DNA of 9,911 nucleotides from an uncultured Bacteriovorax sp. (lineage in GTDB: Bacteria; Bdellovibrionota; Bacteriovoracia; Bacteriovoracales; Bacteriovoracaceae): assembly GCA_943914745.1 (NCBI GenBank), contig CALUDF010000087.1, positions 1 to 9,911 of the forward strand, in the 5' to 3' direction. This document shows positions 1 through 5,765 of this stretch, piece by piece (the first letter of the stretch is position 1; each line of letters opens with the position of its first letter). The position numbers were made by a program, and so were the translations under genes. The notes beneath the pieces were generated by a model. The model saw only the letters and a list, made by a program, of their open reading frames with translations. It did no database searches and had not been told where the DNA came from.

Positions 1-58
1 CAAGGAGGTCCTTGATGGGATAGAGAAACTGGTCGATGGCGTCTTTAAATACTGACAT
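1..58 (-). CDS. N-terminal fragment of an unidentified protein (runs off the left edge)
   Basis: An ATG at 56-58 opens a frame that stays open to the window edge, giving 19 codons: M-S-V-F-K-D-A-I-D-Q-F-L-Y-P-I-K-D-L-L. It starts 11 bases after the stop of the cupredoxin-like gene, and a GGA-containing purine stretch overlapping that stop can serve as ribosome site, so the two genes are probably cotranscribed. There is no signal peptide. The F-L-x-P-I-x-D-L-L pattern is reminiscent of the start of CpaF/TadA-type secretion ATPases, but 19 residues cannot prove this. The existence of the gene is fairly likely; its identity is open. Confidence 0.5.
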   Translation of the reverse strand, partial: MSVFKDAIDQFLYPIKDLL

Positions 59-69
59 ACTTGCTAATC

Positions 70-666
70 CTAATCTTCCGCTGTCGCTAAATCTCTTGTG
101 CCAAAACCAATCACTTCGCGAGGCTGGGTGTTTGGTTTCTCTGGATTAAAAATGCGATCGCGGTCTAAATCCATTATATCTTCTTTTAAGTCTTCACGTT
201 TGACTTGCACCCATTCACTAGGCGTCTCTTTGGGTCTCCAAACCTTCACCACATCAGAGGCAAGTCCTCGTCTTTTCGTCTCTTCCATATCGGAAGGTTT
301 CTCTAAAACCATAATTCTCCCGCTAAAAGCGAGATTGGGGCAATTGAATTGGAAGACTCCCACTTTATCAAAGAAGACTTCCGTCTCTGCGATCTTATCC
401 TTTCCAGGAGTCGAATAAGCGTTTTTGGCCGGGATACTAAAGCAGGCAGTATCCACACCCACCGAAGTGACAAAAAAGCGCACTTTCTCGCCCTTATAGA
501 CGACAATGCGGTTGGGATAGAAGCCCTCTTTGCCAATAATCACGCCTTCTTCACGATAAGGCACATCGAGTTTGGTCTCTTTAAAATACGTCTCTTCCAA
601 GGCATAGGCCTTTTGATAAAAGAGAGCTAGCGATGCAATCAATCCTAAATAAGTTAACTTTTTAAT
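70..666 (-). CDS. Secreted cupredoxin-like protein with a degenerate copper site
   Basis: The product is about 198 residues if translation starts at the ATT codon at 664-666, and 190 from the TTG at 640-642. The ATT start restores a proper Sec signal peptide (M-K-K-L-T-Y-L-G-L..., cleavage after Ala-Tyr-Ala) and lies 5 bases after GAGG (672-675). The TTG start removes the basic n-region, and its AGGA touches the start codon. The mature part has the beta pattern of the cupredoxin fold of cytochrome oxidase subunit II and EfeO-type proteins: G-F-Y-P-N-R-I-V-V-Y-K-G, then C-F-S-I-P, P-G-K, and F-N-C-P ... R-I-M-V. The usual first His ligand is Cys (C75), the second conserved Cys is C109, and the following His is absent. 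A charged tail of about 75 residues (after residue 124) has no recognised domain. Copper binding is therefore uncertain and the function unknown. The gene has its own promoter (711-739). Confidence 0.75.
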   Translation of the reverse strand: MKKLTYLGLIASLALFYQKAYALEETYFKETKLDVPYREEGVIIGKEGFYPNRIVVYKGEKVRFFVTSVGVDTACFSIPAKNAYSTPGKDKIAETEVFFDKVGVFQFNCPNLAFSGRIMVLEKPSDMEETKRRGLASDVVKVWRPKETPSEWVQVKREDLKEDIMDLDRDRIFNPEKPNTQPREVIGFGTRDLATAED

Positions 667-671
667 AAAGA

Positions 672-675
672 CCTC
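672..675 (-). promoter_or_regulatory. Ribosome binding site pointing to an ATT start
   Basis: GAGG on the minus strand lies 5 bases before ATT AAA AAG. It is the only well-spaced Shine-Dalgarno-like sequence for the cupredoxin gene, and it argues that initiation is at ATT (664-666) rather than the TTG eight codons downstream. Confidence 0.5.
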
Positions 676-710
676 GATCGTTTTTAAGAAGAGTCTCGAA
701 CTTTATCGGC

Positions 711-739
711 ATTATAAGTAGATAACTTTAGTCGGGCAA
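711..739 (-). promoter_or_regulatory. Sigma70-type promoter of the cupredoxin gene
   Basis: The minus strand carries TTGCCC (734-739), a 17-base spacer, and a perfect TATAAT (711-716). The predicted start point near 704 gives a leader of about 37 bases that contains the GAGG ribosome site. This is the best promoter in the window, and it separates the cupredoxin gene from the protease operon that ends at 760. Confidence 0.65.
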
Positions 740-746
740 AGTGCCC
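734..746. promoter_or_regulatory. Inverted repeat overlapping the -35 box
   Basis: GGGCA-AAG-TGCCC is a perfect 5-bp inverted repeat with a 3-base centre. Its left arm is part of the -35 element of the cupredoxin promoter. It lies 13 bases after the stop of the propeptide-like gene, so it could instead be a weak transcription terminator for the protease operon, but no run of T follows on the minus strand. It may be an operator, a hairpin or chance. Confidence 0.3.
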
Positions 747-759
747 ATTTTATGTGGAT

Positions 760-1038
760 TTACTTATGAGACTTGTAAGGCAGGTTGGGCTGGACGCTAG
801 CATCCTTTCCCAGAAGGTCGCTTAGTTTTTTTAGGCCGGGGTCAAGATCGTACTTTATCAGATAAACTCCCGGCCCAAGAACGAGCATTTTATTTGGCGG
901 AAGCTTCTCTAATTTTTTAGAAAGACCCTCTTTCGCTTTGGGATTTTTTAAAGTCACAATATAATCACTCGCCCACACTTGAGCGAAGCCTTGAAAGAGC
1001 AACAGAGTAAGTAAAAATTTACGGTAAGATGGTCGCAT
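760..1038 (-). CDS. Secreted stand-alone subtilase-propeptide-like (I9-type) protein
   Basis: This is a 92-residue protein. Residues 1-23 form a Sec signal peptide (basic start, Leu-rich core, Val-Trp-Ala before the cleavage site). The mature 69 residues follow the order of an inhibitor I9/S8 propeptide fold: a strand Y-I-V-T-L-K, a Lys-rich helix, a strand pair K-M-L-V-L-G-P-G-V-Y-L-I-K-Y-D, a helix L-K-K-L-S-D-L-L, and the end V-Q-P-N-L-P-Y-K. The last segment matches the end of the propeptide of the neighbouring protease (Y-A-Q-P-N-Y-I-Y-K). The gene overlaps the protease 3' end by 20 bases, and AGGTG lies 3 bases before its ATG inside the protease coding region, so translation is probably coupled. 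By analogy with stand-alone I9 proteins of fungi it may inhibit the protease, help it fold in trans, or protect the producer. That role is inferred from the pattern and the neighbour, not from a database match. Confidence 0.8.
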   Translation of the reverse strand: MRPSYRKFLLTLLLFQGFAQVWASDYIVTLKNPKAKEGLSKKLEKLPPNKMLVLGPGVYLIKYDLDPGLKKLSDLLGKDASVQPNLPYKSHK

Positions 1039-2821
1039 TTACACCTAGTGGGGCCTGAATATAATTGAGTGATCCGGCGGCACTCACAGATTTTCCAGTG
1101 GCCGTCTTCCCTGAGAGACTTGCCTGATTGACTCCACCAAACCTAATGGACCTTGAGACATCTTCATAGGTATAGGAAGGATTGTAGGCAAATAGCATGG
1201 CGGCCAGTCCTGAGACATGGGGAGAGGCCATGGAAGTTCCACTGATAACGTTATAGCTCGTCGTATTTAACGTCAGAGTGTTGATCATAAAGGCACTGAC
1301 GTTAGGGCCAAAGTCATTTCCAGTGCTGTCAGTTAAAAGCCTAAAGCCTAGGCTGACACTTGATCCCGCGTGTGAGCTTATGTCGTACTCTTGAGGAATG
1401 GTGTATCCATTGGTTGATCCGGTAAAAGAGTCAAGCTCAGTGCCCCCAACCATCGGATCAGTTGATCCCGCTTTGGAGTGAATGCTTACATAGTCAAAGT
1501 TGTATTGAACATCGTACATAAGATCAAAACTAAAAGTCACAGCAGCTGCACTACCAGGAACAGAAAAAGTCTTCCATGCTCTGGCATCGTTGTTGTGGGC
1601 GTATTTTGCTGTGGGGTAATTATAAGTCGGAGGATTGACCAGGCACGCCCTGGCTGTTCCAAAGTTGAGCGTCTTATAAGTCCATGGGCTCGAAACACTG
1701 CTGGTGAAAGTCCATCCCGATGTGAGCGCATCACTTGTTGAAGCATTGGCCCCAGGCCAAGTGCTCACGATATTGACTCCCGGGGCACCGACATCGACAT
1801 TGGTTGCACCGTAATTAGAAAAAGAAGCAAGCGAATAATTTTGAGTCAAGGCCGCGACACAAAGAATGTTTCCTTGAGGAAAATTGCAAGGGTACTTAGA
1901 TGACAATTCATTATTTTCGCCATCGTTACCAGCAGAAGCGACAATTAAGACCCCGTGGTTTTCTGCATAATCAATGGCCGCACTGTAAGCGGCATCATAA
2001 GTCTCTCCCCCCAGACTCATATTGATCACCTTGGCCCCGTTATCAACGGCAAAATAAATTCCTGCAATGATTCCGGCCGATGTCCCACTTCCCGTTGTCC
2101 CCAGTACTCTTAGGGCCATGAGCTTGGTTCTCCAGCACACTCCAGTTGAGCCCACGCCATTATTTCCTTGGGCGCCAATCGTTCCGGCCACGTGTGTTCC
2201 ATGTCCATTTAAGTCCATCGGATTGTCATCGTTATCAATGTAGTCATAACCGTGGTTAGGATAAGTCATTCCTCCATCCCACATATTGGCGGCCAGGTCT
2301 GAATTGTTGTAATTAATTCCTGTATCGAGCACGGCCACAACGACAGACGAGCAATCAGTGATCGTATTCCAGGCGTGTTCAAGCTGCATATCTCGTCCGG
2401 CAACACCTGGATTGTTTTCTGTTCTTGGAGAGTTTTTTCCACCGGCAGTTGTGATTGTTTGCCCGCTGTTTTTTAATCCCCACAGTTGCCCGTATCTTGG
2501 ATCATTGGGGACGGCATTTGCTTTATAGATGTAATTAGGCTGAGCATATTCAACGTCAGGGTCTTTTTTAAAATCCAAAATCGCGCGCGACATCTCGTTT
2601 GAATTGGCAAGCTTCACTCGAGCAAGTCCCCTATTTAAGCGCGCCAGGCGCTTGTGGCCTTCTCTTTCAATAGAGATCTTCTGCTCACTGGCGTTCATTG
2701 AAGACTTATACTTGACTAGAATCTCCCCTGGCACATAATGAGGTTTTGCTTTTTTAGCAAAGCTTGCTGGGGCCATCAGGGAGAAAATTAGAAGCGTCAG
2801 TATTTTTCTTTTCATCATCAT
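1019..2821 (-). CDS. Secreted subtilisin-family (S8) serine protease with an inserted beta domain
   Basis: The protein is 600 residues long. Residues 1-22 are a signal peptide. Residues about 28-103 are an I9-type propeptide (E-I-L-V-K-Y-K ... Y-A-Q-P-N-Y). The catalytic domain shows Asp166 in V-L-D-T-G, His207 in G-H-G-T-H-V-A-G, the oxyanion-hole Asn299 in A-S-A-G-N-D, and Ser530 in S-G-T-S-M-A-S-P-H, so an active protease is expected. Between Asn299 and Ser530, residues about 360-520 form an extra Ser/Thr-rich beta segment (core F-S-F-D-L-M-Y-D-V-Q-Y) resembling the jelly-roll domains of secreted metalloproteases. No C-terminal PPC or sorting domain is seen. It starts at the first of three ATG codons, 8 bases after AGGAG (2830-2834), which overlaps the stop of the lipoprotein gene. 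It is the third gene of a four-gene operon and probably acts outside the cytoplasm, in the periplasm, on the surface or in the medium. Confidence 0.93.
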   Translation of the reverse strand: MMMKRKILTLLIFSLMAPASFAKKAKPHYVPGEILVKYKSSMNASEQKISIEREGHKRLARLNRGLARVKLANSNEMSRAILDFKKDPDVEYAQPNYIYKANAVPNDPRYGQLWGLKNSGQTITTAGGKNSPRTENNPGVAGRDMQLEHAWNTITDCSSVVVAVLDTGINYNNSDLAANMWDGGMTYPNHGYDYIDNDDNPMDLNGHGTHVAGTIGAQGNNGVGSTGVCWRTKLMALRVLGTTGSGTSAGIIAGIYFAVDNGAKVINMSLGGETYDAAYSAAIDYAENHGVLIVASAGNDGENNELSSKYPCNFPQGNILCVAALTQNYSLASFSNYGATNVDVGAPGVNIVSTWPGANASTSDALTSGWTFTSSVSSPWTYKTLNFGTARACLVNPPTYNYPTAKYAHNNDARAWKTFSVPGSAAAVTFSFDLMYDVQYNFDYVSIHSKAGSTDPMVGGTELDSFTGSTNGYTIPQEYDISSHAGSSVSLGFRLLTDSTGNDFGPNVSAFMINTLTLNTTSYNVISGTSMASPHVSGLAAMLFAYNPSYTYEDVSRSIRFGGVNQASLSGKTATGKSVSAAGSLNYIQAPLGVNATILP

Positions 2822-2829
2822 CCATCACT

Positions 2830-2834
2830 CTCCT
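2830..2834 (-). promoter_or_regulatory. Ribosome binding site of the protease, overlapping the upstream stop
   Basis: AGGAG on the minus strand lies 8 bases before the first ATG of the protease and shares two bases with the TAG stop (2833-2835) of the lipoprotein gene. The arrangement favours reinitiation by ribosomes finishing the lipoprotein. Confidence 0.6.
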
Positions 2835-4110
2835 AAGGCAGGTTGACTGAAAACTCAGCCGAAGGCACACTCACTGACCCACTCGTTGATCCTGGTGCAT
2901 TTAAACTTGAATAGGCCTGAACCTTAAAGAAAGTTTGTCCTTTCAAAAGATTTGTCATGACCGTCGATGTCGGGGCCAGAGGGCCGCTGACATAAGGCAA
3001 ATTAATAAAACTCGCCGTCGTCACATCAAAACTAGATGTTCGGCTATAGTAAACGCGGTAACCTCCACCGGCCTGGTTAACAGCTTTTTCATGATTGGCA
3101 CTCCAGCTCACTTCCACCGAAGGAGCGGGGCCTGAATAATTGTAGGTCACAAGCCCCGTCGAGCATGGGCTTGTTCCAATCACGTTTGTTGAACGAGTAT
3201 AGAGAGTATGGGCCCCTACACTAAGAGCAGACGTTGTGATCTGCACCGTCGTAGAAGTCGCACCCGCTGACCCCACCAAGGCCGTGCATCCTGAATCTGT
3301 ATACAAAGAGACAGTGTCTCCATTGGCCACGCCACTAGCGAGGATCGTCGGAGTTGAATCATAGTTAGGAGAGACAGTGGGATCAAAAAGCGAGAGCATT
3401 GAAGCCGTCGTTGGAAAAACCCCTGTGTATTCATAAGTCAAAAGCGCACTTGAACACGCCCCTGTCCCAAGAGTGTTTGTGCTGTTGGTGTAGAATAAAT
3501 GCACGCCAGGGGCCAGAGGATTAACAGTGATCGTTGCTGTTGTCCCTGAAGCCACTGCACTTCCGTATGAAAGAGCACACGCTGAGTCCACGTAGATGTT
3601 GGCCGTCTCTCCATTTAAGAGTCCACTTAAGCGGATGACTGGAGTTGCATCTGATCCAGGTGAAGAGCCTGGTACAAGCATGGTCATACCGGTTGCGGTC
3701 TTTGGAGAAATCCCCAAATAGCCATATGTCAATAGAGCTTCTGAGCAAGAGCTCGTCTCAAAATTATTAGTACTCTTCGTATAAAGTGAGTATGTGCCCA
3801 CGCTTAGGGCCTGCAAAGTTATCGAGACAGTAGGGCCAGAGGCCGCGCGCGAGCCCACGAGAGAATTGCATCCTGAATCCGTATAAATTTTAATCGTCTC
3901 TCCTGAGACGACACCAGAAACCATAACTGTGGGAGTGGCCACAAAATTTGGTGAGGTTGCTGGAGTGACAAGCGACATCGCCACTCCCGTCGTAGCTTTT
4001 ATCGGTGTTCCGCCTGGCAAGTTAAATGTGAAGCCACCAAGTTTTGATGTCTCCGGCTTACAGCCCGCCAGAAAACAAAGAGCACTCAATAGTAAAAAAC
4101 AATTTTTCAT
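2833..4110 (-). CDS. Lipoprotein with three 97-residue Ig-like repeats
   Basis: From the ATG at 4108-4110 the protein has 425 residues. An in-frame GTG at 4114-4116 would add two residues but fuses with the AGAG purine stretch, so ATG is preferred. The signal sequence ends in L-A-G-C, with Cys17 as the lipidated residue. Three tandem repeats follow, each with T-P-T/V, S-G-x-x-x-G-E/D-T, I/L-Y-x-D-S, a Cys, L/V-x-V/P-G-x-x-x-L-Y-T, S-T-N, and a second Cys before L-x-T-Y. The Cys pairs (81/122, 178/219, 275/316) recur exactly every 97 residues and probably form one disulfide per repeat. Residues about 330-425 form a fibronectin-III-like domain (V-S-W-S ... Y-R-V-Y-Y-S ... F-F-K-V-Q-A-Y). The start lies 7 bases after the stop of the barrel gene. 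It is probably an envelope adhesion or scaffold protein of the same operon; its ligand is unknown. Confidence 0.88.
   Translation of the reverse strand: MKNCFLLLSALCFLAGCKPETSKLGGFTFNLPGGTPIKATTGVAMSLVTPATSPNFVATPTVMVSGVVSGETIKIYTDSGCNSLVGSRAASGPTVSITLQALSVGTYSLYTKSTNNFETSSCSEALLTYGYLGISPKTATGMTMLVPGSSPGSDATPVIRLSGLLNGETANIYVDSACALSYGSAVASGTTATITVNPLAPGVHLFYTNSTNTLGTGACSSALLTYEYTGVFPTTASMLSLFDPTVSPNYDSTPTILASGVANGDTVSLYTDSGCTALVGSAGATSTTVQITTSALSVGAHTLYTRSTNVIGTSPCSTGLVTYNYSGPAPSVEVSWSANHEKAVNQAGGGYRVYYSRTSSFDVTTASFINLPYVSGPLAPTSTVMTNLLKGQTFFKVQAYSSLNAPGSTSGSVSVPSAEFSVNLP
2980..3965 (-). repeat. Three tandem coding repeats of about 291 bp
   Basis: The Ig-like repeats of the lipoprotein are also recognisable in the DNA. 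For example, the segments around 3289-3307 and 3869-3887 share the core gcatcctgaatc. The copies have diverged at most third positions, so this is an old protein-level duplication rather than a recent unstable DNA repeat. Boundaries are approximate; the repeats proper lie in about 3120-3990. Confidence 0.5.
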
Positions 4111-4117
4111 TTGCACT

Positions 4118-5104
4118 CTACTTAAAATAATATTTCACGCCGAAAGTGAGATAGTTATTGGTATAGCTCATCCCGCTTTTAAACTCAGAACCGTAAGACT
4201 CATCAGTAAAAGAGATCGTTTTTTTTCCCAGGTATTCAAACCCTAAAATTCCGGCCAGTGCCCAGTGAGAATTCAAATGATACTCCATCCCCGCTTCAAT
4301 TAAGGCCGCAGGCGAGAGAGAGCTTTTTAATTCGTAAGTTGAAATGCCATCGCCCATGGACGTTGACATCATCGAAACTCCCAGATAAGCGGCGAGCATC
4401 GGTTTCCAGACGCCATAGTCAAAAAGAAATTTATAGCCACCATAGAAATTTTTAAACGAGTCTTCATAAGTCCAAGACCCATCTTGAGAGATCCCGGAGT
4501 TAATATCAGTAAGAGAGAGCGTATCTGATTTTTTCCCGCTTAAAAGACGCACTTTAAAGGCAAGAAAGCGCTCTTGTCTTAACTTGTAACCAAAACCTAA
4601 AGACAGAAGCATTCCCGCTTTATAAGTGCTATTGCCTGCTTGACCCCAGCTCACTGGGCTTCCTGAAGCAGACTCGGGAAAAATCGCATTGTAGTCTGTG
4701 CCGACAGGAGCATCATCCATCATCTTCACCATGCCCGTTTCAATCTCTGCATAGTATTTGTAGGTGTTAAATTTCTCTTGCTCAGTGTACTGGCGCGCCT
4801 CTTTTTTAAATTCATATCCATTGAGACGGTTTTTATCTTGTTTTGAGTCCCTTGGGGCCACGCAACTTTCTTTCGTCACATAAATGCGATCGTCATGCTT
4901 AAAGGCCACCATGGCGGGGTTTTTGGGAAGTCTTCTGGTGTATAGAAGAGTGTTGTGAAAAGGTTTGGAGCTCACGACATCAAGCTGACCATTGTTTAAG
5001 ACTTTAACCTCACAAGTCTTCAGGTTATTTAAAAAATAAACTTCTTCAGCAAAAACAATTGCTGGAAAAAGCGTTAAAAAACCTGCAAGGAGGAATCTGG
5101 TCAT
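4118..5104 (-). CDS. Predicted outer-membrane beta-barrel protein
   Basis: The protein has 328 residues with a clear signal peptide (cleavage after Val-Phe-Ala19). Residues 20-85 form a small extracytoplasmic region with two cysteines (C31, C81) that could form a disulfide. From about residue 110 to the end, alternating hydrophobic and polar strands dominate, such as Y-K-A-G-M-L-L-S-L-G-F-G-Y, F-L-A-F-K-V-R-L-L, W-A-L-A-G-I-L-G-F-E-Y and Y-L-T-F-G-V-K-Y-Y-F-K. The final strand has aromatic residues one position from the C-terminus, as in OmpA/OmpW-like barrels of 8-10 strands. No specific family is recognised. It is the first gene of the operon with the Ig lipoprotein, subtilase and propeptide-like protein, so it may anchor or export that module (inference). 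No Shine-Dalgarno sequence precedes the ATG. Confidence 0.8.
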   Translation of the reverse strand: MTRFLLAGFLTLFPAIVFAEEVYFLNNLKTCEVKVLNNGQLDVVSSKPFHNTLLYTRRLPKNPAMVAFKHDDRIYVTKESCVAPRDSKQDKNRLNGYEFKKEARQYTEQEKFNTYKYYAEIETGMVKMMDDAPVGTDYNAIFPESASGSPVSWGQAGNSTYKAGMLLSLGFGYKLRQERFLAFKVRLLSGKKSDTLSLTDINSGISQDGSWTYEDSFKNFYGGYKFLFDYGVWKPMLAAYLGVSMMSTSMGDGISTYELKSSLSPAALIEAGMEYHLNSHWALAGILGFEYLGKKTISFTDESYGSEFKSGMSYTNNYLTFGVKYYFK

Positions 5105-5110
5105 TTATTC

Positions 5111-5138
5111 ATTATCTTATAAATAAAAAACCATTCAA
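5111..5138 (-). promoter_or_regulatory. Candidate promoter of the protease operon, possibly giving a leaderless mRNA
   Basis: The minus strand carries TTGAAT (5133-5138), 16 bases, then GATAAT (5111-5116), ending 6 bases before the ATG of the barrel gene. With normal spacing the start point falls on or beside the A of that ATG, which fits the absence of a ribosome site. The region is AT-rich, so chance matches are common. The 71-base gap to the upstream Hsp20-like gene has no convincing terminator, so readthrough is also possible. Confidence 0.35.
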
Positions 5139-5175
5139 GTAGGAATAGATGAACACCCTTTAACTGACAAAATAA

Positions 5176-5763
5176 CTAGATTTTTAAATCATCATTTCCC
5201 GGAAGGACTGGGAGACGATCGTTTTTCAAAGAGGGAGTTTTTGTTTTCCCTCTAGAAGCACTCAATCGCTTAAACTTAATGAGCATCTCACCATCTTTAT
5301 TTTCAAATTCAGGATTTGCTTGATCAATATCATCGGGCAGTGAAAAACTGCGCTCGAACGTGCTTTTTTTCGTCACCTTGTTTTTTCCCGAGCCTTGAGT
5401 GGCCAGCACATCTCCTTTAATCTTGATTTGCCCCTGCTCAATTTTGATATCGAGTGGATGATCCTTTGCCTGCTGAACTTTAAGCTTTAAAATTTTTTGC
5501 GTATCAGTCACTACCCAGTCATATTGTCCAATCACCGGAGACTCAAAGTCCGAGAGATCAAAATCAGGGCCTGCAAAACGCTTCATCATCTCCTGCATGC
5601 GAGAGTCAAAATCCCCCATATTAGATCCATCCAACAAGGATTTGAGCATCTCTTCGCGGGCCTTCATGATCTCTTCAATCTGTCTTTGGAATTGATCTTC
5701 GGCCGCGCTTTGAGCGTAAAGATTGGAGCTTAGAAATGCGAGAATAAAAAAATATTTTTTCAT
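5176..5763 (-). CDS. Exported Hsp20/alpha-crystallin-family small heat-shock protein
   Basis: The protein has 195 residues. Residues 1-18 form a Sec signal peptide (M-K-K-Y-F-F-I-L-A-F-L ... L-Y-A-Q), so it should work in the periplasm, whereas most Hsp20 proteins are cytoplasmic. A helical, Met-rich segment (about 22-63, with R-M-Q-E-M-M-K-R-F) precedes an alpha-crystallin domain at about 80-168: Y-D-W-V-V-T, L-D-I-K-I-E-Q-G-Q-I-K-I-K-G, F-E-R-S-F-S-L-P-D-D-I-D and the end N-K-D-G-E-M-L-I-K-F-K-R, in place of the usual G-x-L-x-I-x-x-P-K. The tail holds L184-P-V186, equivalent to the I-x-I/V oligomer motif. It probably holds unfolded envelope proteins. The start lies 7 bases after GAGG and 2 bases after the stop of the NIF3-like gene, so translation is coupled. 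Confidence 0.85.
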   Translation of the reverse strand: MKKYFFILAFLSSNLYAQSAAEDQFQRQIEEIMKAREEMLKSLLDGSNMGDFDSRMQEMMKRFAGPDFDLSDFESPVIGQYDWVVTDTQKILKLKVQQAKDHPLDIKIEQGQIKIKGDVLATQGSGKNKVTKKSTFERSFSLPDDIDQANPEFENKDGEMLIKFKRLSASRGKTKTPSLKNDRLPVLPGNDDLKI

Positions 5764-5765
5764 GA

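Noticed and set aside
98..630. Plus-strand open frames opposite the cupredoxin gene (98-418, 349-630)
   Set aside because: Their products have no domain or signal pattern, and they lie fully antisense to a gene with a clear fold, promoter and signal peptide. They are shadows.
1478..1746. Open frames on both strands inside the subtilase insertion region
   Set aside because: Low-complexity translations without ribosome sites. The protease frame is continuous here, so there is no sign of a nested gene or frameshift.
3216..3748. Alternate-frame minus-strand frames inside the Ig-repeat lipoprotein
   Set aside because: They arise from the repeated Ser/Thr-rich codons of the real gene and resemble no protein.
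3120..3990. Tandem repeat considered as CRISPR or satellite DNA
   Set aside because: The unit is about 291 bp, codes in frame throughout, and the copies are diverged. It has no short palindromic repeats with unique spacers.
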